Source of the DNA: Oligosphaera ethanolica
Lineage (GTDB): Bacteria; Verrucomicrobiota; Lentisphaeria; Oligosphaerales; Oligosphaeraceae
Length of the DNA stretch: 64,000 bases
Assembly (NCBI RefSeq): GCF_030814695.1
Contig: NZ_JAUSVL010000001.1
Span: 3,508,227-3,572,226 of the forward strand
Direction: 5' to 3'
Part shown: positions 27,308-36,246 of the stretch, in pieces
How positions within the stretch are numbered: the first letter of the stretch is position 1
Layout: each line of letters opens with the position of its first letter
The notes under the pieces: model-generated
The model's database searches: none
The model's input: only the letters and a program-made list of their open reading frames with translations
What the model was told of the DNA's origin: nothing
Program-made: the position numbers and the translations under genes

Positions 27308-27660
27308 GGAGTCGTTCATTAATTACGTTTACACTTTTCAACGCAGACGTTTTTTGCCGAAATGCCTTGCCACCGGTCACTATTTTCCTCGCCGCGAAGC
27401 GGCAGACGCGCTGAAAGCGCGAAACATACCAGCCCAGGGCAAGCACGCTGAAAGCGTGCGCCGCCCTGGGTATAACGGCGATAATGTTCGTGTTCCTCGG
27501 CCCCTTTGGCCCCAGTCGGCGAAGCTGACAGGGGCCAAAGGGGCAATGGAACTCACTTTTCTTGCTTGCACTATCGCCCCTTGGCAGGCTGCTTTCGCGA
27601 GGATGGACGCCTTCAGCGGGCGCGGGTATAGTTGTAAATGTTATTATCGAACAGCTCCTA
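27305..27660 (+). repeat. Family A intergenic element (copy 2), complete reference copy
   Basis: Runs from TA|AGGAGTCGTTCATTAAT (27305) to ATCGAACAGCTCC|TA (27660). The ends form a terminal inverted repeat of about 27 bp with roughly 20 matches. Inside, in order: CCGCGAAGCGG mini-hairpin; GAAACATACCAG; CCCAGGGC frame around ACGCTGAAAGCGT (about 27440-27471); 45-nt hairpin (27500-27544); a T-rich part. The first TA plus A forms the TAA stop of the M20 gene. Confidence 0.85.
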
Positions 27661-27708
27661 AGTGCTGTCGGGCGATAGCAAGGAACAGGCAAAAGCAGGA
27701 GAACGGGC

Positions 27709-28500
27709 ATGTTGCCGACAGTTGATTTTTGTGGAATGAGTCTAACGCGGATGTTGATTGGTGCGAATCCCTTTGGCGGTTTCAGCCACCAGAGTGCGGA
27801 ACGCTCGGAAGGCATGAAGCGCTATCACACGCCGGAGCGCATTCTGGAGACTTGGGAGCGCGCCTGGCAGGCGGGCATCAATGCCTTTGTCACCAACAAC
27901 GAAACGCCACATGTGGTGCAGTCAGTGGAGCGCTACCGGGCCGCCGGGGGGCCGATGCAGTGGCTGGCGCAGGTGTCCTTCCGCACGATCGGCAGCATGG
28001 AAAAGGCGATAGACCAGGTCGTGGCTGGGGGCTGCCGCGCACTCTACGTTCATGGTGCCTTGACTGACGCGTTGTATGAAAAGCAGGACGCGGCGACCTT
28101 ACGCGCCTGGGTCAGTTACGCGCAGAGCAAGGGCCTGCCGGTCGGCGTGGCGGCGCACGCCGTCGAGGCCCACTATTGGGTGCATGAGCTCGACCTGGTG
28201 GACTTCCATGTCGTGCCCTTCTTCAACTGCGGCAGCGTCCACACGACGGGCGGCGACCGTTTCCGGCTGGAGGACGTGTTTCGGGCGACGGAGCTCATTC
28301 GCTTTTTGCCCAAGCCCTGCATCGCCTACAAGATACTCGGTGCCGGCCGGCTTGACGCGGCCATGGGCATTGAGTACGCACTCCGGCATATCAAGCCGGG
28401 CGATGTCATCAATGTCGGTATCAATCGCCAGGATCGCGACGACATGGTCGAGTTCGATGTCGCGCTGGTGGAACGGGTGCTCAAAGAGCTGCCCGCCTGA
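27709..28500 (+). CDS. Uncharacterised TIM-barrel-like protein (possible aldo/keto reductase relative)
   Basis: A 263-aa cytosolic protein starting MLPTVDFCGMSLTRMLIGANPFGGFSHQS. The opening GxxLTRMLIGxNPFGG and the alternating strand-helix pattern (AGINAFVTNN, LAQVSFRTIG, GCRALYVHG, VGVAAHAVEAHYWV, VDFHVVPFFNCG, PCIAYKILGAGR, DVINVGINRQD) suggest a beta/alpha barrel, with the KILGAGR segment like a phosphate- or cofactor-binding loop. Similar short proteins occur in Planctomycetes and Lentisphaerota without assigned function. GGAGAACGGGC precedes the ATG. It starts about 50 bp after the family A repeat and ends 65 bp before the large glycosidase-like gene, so the two may be co-transcribed. 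Confidence 0.7.
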   Translation: MLPTVDFCGMSLTRMLIGANPFGGFSHQSAERSEGMKRYHTPERILETWERAWQAGINAFVTNNETPHVVQSVERYRAAGGPMQWLAQVSFRTIGSMEKAIDQVVAGGCRALYVHGALTDALYEKQDAATLRAWVSYAQSKGLPVGVAAHAVEAHYWVHELDLVDFHVVPFFNCGSVHTTGGDRFRLEDVFRATELIRFLPKPCIAYKILGAGRLDAAMGIEYALRHIKPGDVINVGINRQDRDDMVEFDVALVERVLKELPA

Positions 28501-28564
28501 GATTGTGGACTGGCCCCGAGCAGAGTTTGCATGCTTGAATGACAATTAAAATGAGGTATGACAA

Positions 28565-31500
28565 ATGAAAAATTGGCTGTTGTTGTTGGCGGCTGTTGGC
28601 AGCATGAGCTGGGCGGAGACTTGGCGCTTTGGCAATGAGGTGCTGGATGTAAGCGTCGATGCCGTCAGTGGGCGCTACGAGGTCGTCGACAAGCGGCTCG
28701 GCCGCCGGTGGGAGCAGGGCGGCGATCTGCCGGCACCACGCGTGCCCCTGCAGCTGGTGAAAATGACGAGCGGGGACGAGCTCGCCCAGGCGCCAAAACA
28801 GAGCATCAAGCACACGATGCTCGGCGACGCTCGGCATGTCAGTGACGCTGCCGACTGCTCGGCCGAATTCCAGCTGGGCTGGACGGCAGACACATTTTTC
28901 CTGGACATTGTCGTGCGCGATGATGTCTTCCAGCCGGCCGGAGGCAATGCCGACTGGTGGCAGGCCGACTCCGTCGAATTCTGGCTGGGCAAGGCGCAGT
29001 ACGCGCTCTATCCCCAGCCGGGCGCGGCCAAGCTGGTGCGGCGGGACAAAACGGTGGTCGCCGAGGCGACGGTCGCGGCGGCGGTGGTCACCGGCGGTTA
29101 TAGCGTCAAGCTGGCCGTGCCTTTGACGGCGCTGGGCATCAGCGCCGGTGGTGACAAGGCGACAACCGTGATGTTTTCCCTGGGCGTCAACGACGCCGAT
29201 GACGACCAAGGACGCCAGGGCCAAATTTACTACCCAGAGGGCTGGCAGCATGGCAAGGTCGAGAGTTACCAGCCGTTGGTGTTGGTGGCGACGGCAGCAA
29301 CCACTGCCGCTGGCGCGGTTGCGCCCGAGGCGAAGGACGCCTTCCAGAACGTCACGCGGTTGAGCGACGGAAATGGCATCGAGTACCTCTGGGAGCAGTT
29401 TGGCCAGCCGGCGGTGCGGGTGCGCAGCGAAGTCATCGGCGATACGCCGGAACTGCGGCTGAGCGTCACCGCCTTGGACGGGACGGCTGAGTTCAAGGGC
29501 GAGTATCCGGACATTGTCGGTTTCAAGGTCCCTGGCGAGCATGGCGGCATGGCCACGGCGGACAACAGCACCGGCCATCTTTATCCGCTACATGAAGAGC
29601 CTTTCATGCGTTCGCGTCTGAGCACGGCGAACGATCTGCCTTTCATCGGCATGGTCGACAGGGTCGCCGGCTATGGCTATGGCCTCTTTGTTGACAGCTG
29701 TGAGGACGGCATGCTGGTGATGCACAAGATGGCCGATGGCGAGGCGACCACGCGGGTACCGCAGGTCCGCTGGCTGCCGACCATGCAGACCTTCGGCAAA
29801 GACAGCCGCGTGTACTGTTTTTATTTTGTCGCCGAGGGCAGCTATGTCGCCGTGGCCAAGGCCTGGCGGGCCCGTGCCGCGGCTAAGGGCTATATCGTTA
29901 CCCTGAAGGAGAAAGCCCGGCATAATCCCAATGTCTTCAAGCTCATGGGCGCAGCGGATATCTGGGGCGGCAACTACCTCGCTTTTGCGCGTAGCGCCAA
30001 GGCGCAGGGCATTGACAAGTTGCTCATCAATGGGGCATGCCCACCGGCGGATATGGCTGAGATGTCCCGCATGGGCTTCCTCCCCGGTCGCTATGACATC
30101 TACACGGACCTGTGGGAGGACAGCGAAAACATCGACCACCGCAGCGCGCCATTGCCAGAGCACGCCGTCAAGCGTGCCAATGGCGAGCCGATGACGGCCT
30201 GGGCGACCTTTGACAAATCGAAGGTATCGTTGAAACGCTGTACGGCGTTAATGCTTGACGCCGCCAAGAAGGTCGTTCCGGCCGACCTCGCCAAATATCC
30301 CTACGAAGCGCGGTTTCTGGACGTGACCACGGCGGAGGGACTCTATGAATGCTATGATCCGGAACACCCCATGACGCGTAGTGACAAGCGCCGTTACAGC
30401 GAAGGCATGTGTGCGTATTTCGGCAATTGGGGCGAGGGCAACTTGAATCTGGTTGCCGGCGGTGAGCATGGCAGGTGGTGGTGCGCCAAGAACCTCCATT
30501 ATATCGAGGGCATGCAATCTGGCAGCCACTCCTACTATTCCTGGCCGGCTGGCTATCTCAAGCGCCCCAAGAACAAGGAGCATGACCCGAGCAATCCCGA
30601 CAAGCCGACCACGCGTTTCAAGCTTTACGAGAAGTACGGCGTCGGGCCCTACTACCGCATACCGCTGTGGGACTTGGTCTTCCATGACTGCATCGTCACG
30701 ACTTGGTACTGGGGCGACGCAACGGATTTTCTGATTGAGGCCGCGCCGGAAGTGACGCCGCGCAAGGACCTGCTTAATATCCTCTATGTGAGCATCCCGA
30801 CCTTCTGGATTCGGGAGGGCACCTGGACCCACGATCGCTCGTCCTTCCTGCGCAGCTACTTCCATACCAGCAAACTGCATGAGGCCGTCGGCATGGAAGA
30901 GATGCTCTCCCATGAGTTCGTCAGTGACGACCATTGTGTGCAGAAGACGGTCTTCGGCGACGGCACCGAAATCGTGGTCAACTTCGCCGCCGATGTCCGC
31001 GAGGTCACGGTGAAAGGCCGCTCCTACGCGTTGCCGCAGGAGGGCTTTGCCGTGGATGGCCCGAATATCCGTCAGAGCATGGTCTGGCGCGACAATCACT
31101 ACTGCTCGGAAGTGCAGACCGACGACTTCTATTTTGCCTGTAAGGCCGTCGATCCGCTGCCGCGTATGGACGGCACGAGCGGCGTGGTCAGCATGGTCAC
31201 GGTCAAAGCCACCGGCAAGAACCTCCTGCGGGTCAGCGCCAGTGGCGCCGGCGAAGTGGTCATTCCCGAGTCCTTCCTGAAGGGCTGGTCCTGGCGCTCG
31301 ACGCTGGTGTACGCGCTCAATGACGACAATCAGCGCCAGGCGCAGGTCGCGTGGGAACGCCGCGACCAGCAGCTGGTCCTCCCCGGCGCCGGCAACTACG
31401 AAGTACTCTGCGGTGCCCCAGCCAAACAGCCGGACTACCGCTTGGAACTCGTCAGCGCGACGATGAGCACCAACGGCAGCGACCTCGACTGCGTGCTGCG

Positions 31501-32776
31501 CCTCAGCAACAGCGGTCGCGCCGGCATGTTTGCGACGGTGACGATCGCGGCGGATTCGCCGGATGTGGCTGGGCAGCTGGCGTCCAAGTCGCTGTGGTGG
31601 CTGCGCCCTGGCAGCAGCCGCGAGCTGAGCATCGCGGTGCCGGTGGCGACTCTCGCCGGTCAGCACCTGTTTTATGCCAAGATCAGCGGTCGCAACGGCG
31701 AGGACCTGCGTCTGGCGGACAATGCGCACAGCTGGCTGCAGGACATTCCGCTTGACCAGGCGCAGTGGCCGGTGGTCAAGGCCATTGAATTGCCGGGCAC
31801 GCCCCACGCCGCCGAGCTTGAGCCGGTGAGTATGGCCATCGACTTTGCCGACGCGCTGCCCGCCGACGGCAGTTTGTCCGCGGCGAGCGTGCGCGTGCTG
31901 CAGTTGCAGGCGGATGGCAGCTACCGCACGCTGCCCTTTGCACAGTTCGATCCCGGGACCAATTATGACGGCAAGGAGAATGTGCGCGGTATGCTGAGCT
32001 TCTCCTACGACGCGCCGGCGGGGGTTGCGCAGCAGTTCAAGGTCGTCGGCAAAGACGCCGCGTCGCCGATGCGCAAGGGCGGTGGGCCGGTGTATGTGCC
32101 GGGCGATGCGATGGGCAGCGGTGAGTACCGCGGCGAGACCTACACGGCGGCATTCCGCGATGGCCAGATCATGGACCTCATGCCCGGACGGCGCTATGGC
32201 GGTGGACCGGACTTCCTGACGTCGCTGCTGGTGTCGTCGGCGGCAACGGGCTGGTCAAGCGAGGAACAGGCCACGCTCAACCGCGTGGACGTGCTCCGCA
32301 ATGGCCCGGCCTGCTGCGTGATCGTGGTCAATAAGACTCTGCGCAATGGTGCGACCTACACCAAGACCTACACGCTCCTGCCGGGACGCTTCTACGTCGA
32401 TGCCGAACTCGATAAAACCGCCGGTGGCCTATACAGCCGCGGCTTCTACACCCTGCCGGCAAGCTACCTCGACGACAAGGGCAACCGCGTGGAAATGGAC
32501 GGCAGCCACGGCGATGGCGCCGGCATCGCCGGCAAAAACAGCAAGCCGCAGTGGTTCGCCCTGCGCGGCAAAGGCTGGGCCCACAGCTGCGTGGCGGTCA
32601 CCCCCTTTGACAACATCTCCTTCTGGGATGGCGGTGCGCCGAGCTACGGCCAGCTGGGCTTCAGTAGCGGCCGTATTGATGGGATGCGCTTCGCATATTT
32701 TGTGTACGGCGAGCAGTCCGACTTCGGCTTCGCCGAGCGGGACTACCAGCGCATCCTCCCCGAACGCAAGAAATAA
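28565..32776 (+). CDS. Large secreted glycoside hydrolase-like protein (GH101/DUF5696-like) with CBM9-like domain
   Basis: A 1403-aa protein with signal peptide (MKNWLLLLAAVGSMSWAE). Residues about 85-245 (FFLDIVVRDDVFQ, WWQADSVEFWLG, YSVKLAVPLTAL) resemble a CBM9-type beta-sandwich. A central beta domain is followed by a probable catalytic barrel (about 430-790): FKLMGAADIWGG, DKLLINGACPP, RYDIYTDLWEDS, FLDVTTAEGLYECYDPEHPM, where the Asp of FLDVTTA is the likely nucleophile position by analogy with GH101-type enzymes, and RIPLWDLVFHDC. C-terminal beta domains (about 960-1400) contain an FxIxNxG-like APHP stretch. It probably acts on host or environmental glycans. Family assignment is by pattern only. 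A strong terminator follows at 32809. Confidence 0.65.
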   Translation: MKNWLLLLAAVGSMSWAETWRFGNEVLDVSVDAVSGRYEVVDKRLGRRWEQGGDLPAPRVPLQLVKMTSGDELAQAPKQSIKHTMLGDARHVSDAADCSAEFQLGWTADTFFLDIVVRDDVFQPAGGNADWWQADSVEFWLGKAQYALYPQPGAAKLVRRDKTVVAEATVAAAVVTGGYSVKLAVPLTALGISAGGDKATTVMFSLGVNDADDDQGRQGQIYYPEGWQHGKVESYQPLVLVATAATTAAGAVAPEAKDAFQNVTRLSDGNGIEYLWEQFGQPAVRVRSEVIGDTPELRLSVTALDGTAEFKGEYPDIVGFKVPGEHGGMATADNSTGHLYPLHEEPFMRSRLSTANDLPFIGMVDRVAGYGYGLFVDSCEDGMLVMHKMADGEATTRVPQVRWLPTMQTFGKDSRVYCFYFVAEGSYVAVAKAWRARAAAKGYIVTLKEKARHNPNVFKLMGAADIWGGNYLAFARSAKAQGIDKLLINGACPPADMAEMSRMGFLPGRYDIYTDLWEDSENIDHRSAPLPEHAVKRANGEPMTAWATFDKSKVSLKRCTALMLDAAKKVVPADLAKYPYEARFLDVTTAEGLYECYDPEHPMTRSDKRRYSEGMCAYFGNWGEGNLNLVAGGEHGRWWCAKNLHYIEGMQSGSHSYYSWPAGYLKRPKNKEHDPSNPDKPTTRFKLYEKYGVGPYYRIPLWDLVFHDCIVTTWYWGDATDFLIEAAPEVTPRKDLLNILYVSIPTFWIREGTWTHDRSSFLRSYFHTSKLHEAVGMEEMLSHEFVSDDHCVQKTVFGDGTEIVVNFAADVREVTVKGRSYALPQEGFAVDGPNIRQSMVWRDNHYCSEVQTDDFYFACKAVDPLPRMDGTSGVVSMVTVKATGKNLLRVSASGAGEVVIPESFLKGWSWRSTLVYALNDDNQRQAQVAWERRDQQLVLPGAGNYEVLCGAPAKQPDYRLELVSATMSTNGSDLDCVLRLSNSGRAGMFATVTIAADSPDVAGQLASKSLWWLRPGSSRELSIAVPVATLAGQHLFYAKISGRNGEDLRLADNAHSWLQDIPLDQAQWPVVKAIELPGTPHAAELEPVSMAIDFADALPADGSLSAASVRVLQLQADGSYRTLPFAQFDPGTNYDGKENVRGMLSFSYDAPAGVAQQFKVVGKDAASPMRKGGGPVYVPGDAMGSGEYRGETYTAAFRDGQIMDLMPGRRYGGGPDFLTSLLVSSAATGWSSEEQATLNRVDVLRNGPACCVIVVNKTLRNGATYTKTYTLLPGRFYVDAELDKTAGGLYSRGFYTLPASYLDDKGNRVEMDGSHGDGAGIAGKNSKPQWFALRGKGWAHSCVAVTPFDNISFWDGGAPSYGQLGFSSGRIDGMRFAYFVYGEQSDFGFAERDYQRILPERKK

Positions 32777-32808
32777 GCGCGGACACCGTCGAGAACAGTC
32801 GAATTTTT

Positions 32809-32841
32809 AGGGGCGGACCTGCGTGTCCGCCCCTCTCTTTT
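32809..32841 (+). terminator. Rho-independent terminator after the glycosidase-like gene
   Basis: AGGGGCGGAC (32809-32818) pairs with GTCCGCCCCT (32825-32834) around a 6-nt loop, followed by CTCTTTT. Confidence 0.88.
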
Positions 32842-33030
32842 CCGCACGCGAAGACGCGAAGGCGCGAAGAAGGCAAATACCAGAAAGAATGGCGGCCTGT
32901 CTTGCCGCTGCGCGGCAATTCACGCCGCCGGCAGGAAGACGCGAGGGCGGGGCGGTCAGGCGTGCCAGCGTCAGGCCATAAGGCCGTCGATAGCAGTCGG
33001 ATCAGTCGGATCAGTCGGATCAGTCGGATG
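32842..33030. repeat. Intergenic repeat modules: CACGCGAAG block, hairpin and 9-bp minisatellite
   Basis: The CACGCGAAGACGCGAAGGCGC stretch (about 32845) and the ATGGCGGCCTGTCTTGCCGC hairpin region (32889-32935) are the same modules as at 18180-18275, and the first recurs near 61519. At 32995-33030 four tandem copies of the 9-mer AGTCGGATC follow. No gene in this stretch. Confidence 0.75.
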
Positions 33031-33080
33031 ACCCGACCGATCAGCGGTCTGCTTCGTGGTCTGCGGGTCGGCGTTTCGCG

Positions 33081-33827
33081 TTACTTCCCGTCGGGTCCGA
33101 TGGGGTTAATTTCGGCGTGGTCGAAGCGCACGAGCGTTTTCCATTCGTGGCCATCGAGGCGCATTTCCTTGACGAACCAGAGGCCGTTGGCGTGTTTTTT
33201 GGCGCCTTTGAGTTCGAGTTTTCGCCAGGGGTTGTCTTCGCCGTGGTGGTACCACCATGCTTCCATGGGGAAGCCGTGTTGGGCGCTGAACCAGACCTGC
33301 ACCGTGTCTGTGCTCTTCGGGTCGGCCAGTTTCATCACCCGGCATTCGCGGAGGCGGCTGCTTTGGCGCGGCAGTTCTGCGACGAAGTCCCAGTAGATGA
33401 AGGCAAAAGTGAGGTCGGCGGGGACGACGCCGAAGGAGAAGAGCCCCGGGGCCTGTTCTTCCTTGGGCAGGTCCAGCATGGTGCTGGTCTTGTCATCCTG
33501 GCCGTGTTTTTGTTCGAAGCCGTAGACATTGACGTCGTTGAGCACGACTTGCGCGTGCATGGACTCGGGTGTGAAGGTGATGCGGACGCGGATGATGCCT
33601 TTGACGCTGGTGCTGTCGCCGGTCTTGTGGGTGATGCTGCCGGTGATTTCGCCCCAGGCGTCGGTACGTAGCGGCCGGCGGACTTCGCGGAGGAATTCCT
33701 CCGCGCTGAGGGATTCCATGGATTGCTGCTGGTCTGTCGCCGGCTGGTCGGCCAGGGTGACGTTTTGGCCGCCGGTGGCCAGAAGAATGACTGCGAGTGC
33801 GCTGGCGATGCGGTAAAAGCGTGTCAT
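33081..33827 (-). CDS. LolA-like outer-membrane lipoprotein-sorting domain protein
   Basis: A 248-aa protein with a signal peptide (RIASALAVILLATGGQ). The mature part is a beta-rich half-barrel pattern: GEITGSITHKTGDSTSVKGIIRVRITFTP, AQVVLNDVNVYGFEQKHG, TLTF-like strands, RVMKLADPKSTDTVQVWFSAQHGFPMEAWWYH and WFVKEMRLDGHEWKTLVRFD, which is typical of the 'outer membrane lipoprotein-sorting protein' (PF17131-type) relatives of LolA that bind lipid or lipidated partners in the periplasm. Its ATG overlaps the stop codon of the upstream O-antigen-ligase-like gene by 4 bp (ATGA), so the two are translationally coupled. Confidence 0.75.
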   Translation of the reverse strand: MTRFYRIASALAVILLATGGQNVTLADQPATDQQQSMESLSAEEFLREVRRPLRTDAWGEITGSITHKTGDSTSVKGIIRVRITFTPESMHAQVVLNDVNVYGFEQKHGQDDKTSTMLDLPKEEQAPGLFSFGVVPADLTFAFIYWDFVAELPRQSSRLRECRVMKLADPKSTDTVQVWFSAQHGFPMEAWWYHHGEDNPWRKLELKGAKKHANGLWFVKEMRLDGHEWKTLVRFDHAEINPIGPDGK

Positions 33828-35977
33828 TCTTCTTCGATTCCCTGCGGGTAGTAACCCATGTCGTTGGTGAGGATCAGCTGGTCGAACATGATGCCGTCTT
33901 CGCGATTGAGCAGCGTGAAGGTGTGTTCGCCGGCACTGAGTTTATAGATGCGGTCGGCTTCGAGCCAATGCCAGGTGCGGTAGGTACCGTCGTTGCCCAC
34001 GGTGATGGAGCGTTCTTCATCGTTGAGCCTGACGTTGATGGTATTGCCGCAGGAGCCGTCCCACCACACGCGCAGCCAGAGCTTGCAGTTCATGTCGCTG
34101 GGAAGAGTCACTTTGAAGACCGCACCGCCGTGCTCCATGGCGGGCTCCTGATCCGGGGGCGGCGTGCCCTTGCCGTCGAGGATGCGCAACGCGGTCTGTT
34201 TGGCGGCCTGGGAGTCAGAGACTTTTTCGAAAGGCGGCGTGAAGGTCGTGGCGTCGCCGGCATCAATCACTTTGAAGAAGATTTTTTGTTGCACGCTGGT
34301 GGCTGCGTTGCCGGCCGTCGTTGTCTGTGAGTCTGCGGCGTCATGTCGGCGCTGCTGGGCGACTGCGGAGCCGCCGCTGGGGCTGTGCATGAGCGGGTCG
34401 TCGACCTTGGGCTGGAAAGCGACGGCGCCAACGAGCACGGCCAGGAAGAGGCCAGCCAGGACCATGCGCGACAGCGGGAAGAGATTGATCAGGGACATGC
34501 CCTCTTTTTCGTTGTGATGAACCGCGCTGGCGATGGCCAGGGCCAGCACCCAACCCAGGCCGCGGGTGAGGGGGTCACTGATGAACATGCCCGGAATAAA
34601 CACCATCAGCGCCATGCTGCCGCCGATGGCCAGGGTGTTCTGGCGCCGCGACATGAAGTGCCGCCGCAGGCCGGTCACGCAGGTCATCAACAGGAAGAAG
34701 AGGAAAAAGCCCGCTGCCGGGTAGCCGACCGTGCCGGCGAGGATTCCCCAGGACGCCTGGGTGTCGGTGTCGATGTCGTTGTAGCTCGGATTCGGGTAGC
34801 TGCCATAGCAGCGACCGATGCAGTCCTGATAACGCGAGGAACCCACGCCGGTCAGCGGTTTGCGCGTTGCCAGATTGATCGCGGCAAGGGCGTCGAGATG
34901 GCGGGTTTTGAGCTCGCCGGCGTAGCGGTCGTCGACCTTGGTGGGCGAGAGGGTCTGCAGGATGGTCTCGCGCTGACTCGCCGGGGCGATGGTCAGCAGC
35001 GACAGCAGCAGCGCGCCAATAGCCAGGAGGTTGAGCGTGACCACGCGGCGCTCCGTGAAGAACGCGCCGATGAGCAGTACCACGCAGGTGATGACGAGCA
35101 TCTGGCCGTGGGGTATGAGATTGAGACAAATCATGGTCATGATCAGCGCGAAGAGCCAGCGGATGGCGCTGGGGCGGCGGCCCAGCCACTGGGGCTGTCC
35201 CCAGGCCAAAACGGCCGCGAAGAAGAAGCTCATGGCCATGCGGCTGCGGAAGAACGCCGTGAAGGCGCCGCCAAAGCCCCAGGGCAGGGCGATGATGTCC
35301 GCGGGCGCCAGGATGGCCCCGTAGCCGTAGTTGAGGGCCTGGGTGAGCGCCATGCCGATGTTGAGAACGATGGCGATCGTCGCCGCAAATTTGGTCATGC
35401 GCCGCAGGTATTCGAGCATGAAGCTCAGTAGCAACAGGCCGCAGAAAAGTTGCTGGACGAGCTGGGCGAGCTCAATGGCACCACCGATGCCCGGCTGACT
35501 GAAGATGTTCGGAACGATGATCAAGGCCAGGGCAAGAATGGCCCCGATGGGGTAGTACACCGACAGGCGCTTGCGCAGCAGGTGCCAGGCCATGCCGATG
35601 AAGGCCGCCGCGAAACCAACGTCAGCCAAGGCGAGCCGGCCGCCGGCGACGGGCAGTTTGACCTGGTTGAACATAAGTACCAGCGCCAGACCGCAAAGCA
35701 CGCCAAGCCAGCAGGGCGTCCCCTTCTCGTTGACGCAGGTACTGCGTTTGCGGCGGAGAGGCGGCAGTTTGGCGCGCGTGTCTTCCGGAAAGGATTCGCT
35801 TGCGGGTGCCTTGCTCTCCTCGGGAGCCCGGAGTGGCGCCGGGGTATCAGCAATTAGGTCCTGCTGCTCATTGTTTTCGGGCGCGGGAGAGTCTTGTGCG
35901 GAAGCGTGGTCACTACGCCGTAGTTGTTCATGGGCGGTCTCTTTTACCGGCGCCATGTTCGTTAGGTCGTCAGCCAT
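33824..35977 (-). CDS. O-antigen ligase/polymerase-like membrane protein with C-terminal beta-sandwich domain
   Basis: A 717-aa protein. Residues 1-85 are cytoplasmic, proline/glutamate-rich and probably disordered. From about 90 to 530 there are roughly 12 membrane helices (VLCGLALVLMFNQV, IGAILALALIIVPNIF, MAMSFFFAAVLAWG, MLVITCVVLLIGAFF), with a large exported loop containing RKPLTGVGSSRYQDC, the G-x-G loop position of Wzy/WaaL O-antigen ligases. After a last helix (VLAGLFLAVLVGAVAF) comes an exported C-terminal domain (about 590-710: GGAVFKVTLPS, LWLRVWWDGSCGNTINVRLND, HTFTLLNREDGIMFDQLIL) shaped like a CBM6/35-type carbohydrate-binding sandwich. It probably polymerises or ligates surface glycan. 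Coupled by ATGA to the LolA-like gene. Confidence 0.7.
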   Translation of the reverse strand: MADDLTNMAPVKETAHEQLRRSDHASAQDSPAPENNEQQDLIADTPAPLRAPEESKAPASESFPEDTRAKLPPLRRKRSTCVNEKGTPCWLGVLCGLALVLMFNQVKLPVAGGRLALADVGFAAAFIGMAWHLLRKRLSVYYPIGAILALALIIVPNIFSQPGIGGAIELAQLVQQLFCGLLLLSFMLEYLRRMTKFAATIAIVLNIGMALTQALNYGYGAILAPADIIALPWGFGGAFTAFFRSRMAMSFFFAAVLAWGQPQWLGRRPSAIRWLFALIMTMICLNLIPHGQMLVITCVVLLIGAFFTERRVVTLNLLAIGALLLSLLTIAPASQRETILQTLSPTKVDDRYAGELKTRHLDALAAINLATRKPLTGVGSSRYQDCIGRCYGSYPNPSYNDIDTDTQASWGILAGTVGYPAAGFFLFFLLMTCVTGLRRHFMSRRQNTLAIGGSMALMVFIPGMFISDPLTRGLGWVLALAIASAVHHNEKEGMSLINLFPLSRMVLAGLFLAVLVGAVAFQPKVDDPLMHSPSGGSAVAQQRRHDAADSQTTTAGNAATSVQQKIFFKVIDAGDATTFTPPFEKVSDSQAAKQTALRILDGKGTPPPDQEPAMEHGGAVFKVTLPSDMNCKLWLRVWWDGSCGNTINVRLNDEERSITVGNDGTYRTWHWLEADRIYKLSAGEHTFTLLNREDGIMFDQLILTNDMGYYPQGIEEE

Positions 35978-36123
35978 GGGGATAGTTATCCTATGGGGTA
36001 AATGCTCAGGGAAGGCGGCAAAAAGCGTAGATACAAGTTAGTTATTCAATGACGCCTGTCAACCACGTTTTATTTGCCTCGCGGGGGCGAATGGGGAGGC
36101 ATTGGACTTGCGGGTAGGAAACT

Positions 36124-36203
36124 GATGGACAAGATGGACAAGATGGACAAGATGGACGTGGCCGCTGGTGTCCATCAAGTCCATCTTGTCCATCATGTCC
36201 ATA
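36124..36203. repeat. Inverted 9-bp minisatellite forming a long hairpin
   Basis: Four tandem copies of GATGGACAA (36124-36159) face about four copies of the reverse complement (36170-36203) across a 10-nt loop, allowing a stem of about 33 bp with few mismatches. It lies just downstream of the stop codon of the prenyltransferase-repeat gene (36247, minus strand) and may serve as its 3' structure. Confidence 0.85.
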
Positions 36204-36246
36204 GATGTGGCCCTGGATAGCGGCCATACGCGGTGTTTGGCTCAGT

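Noticed and set aside
34343..35431. Long plus-strand open frame opposite the O-antigen-ligase-like gene
   Set aside because: Highly biased E/A/G/H-rich translation without domains; the minus strand has clear membrane helices and coupling to the next gene.
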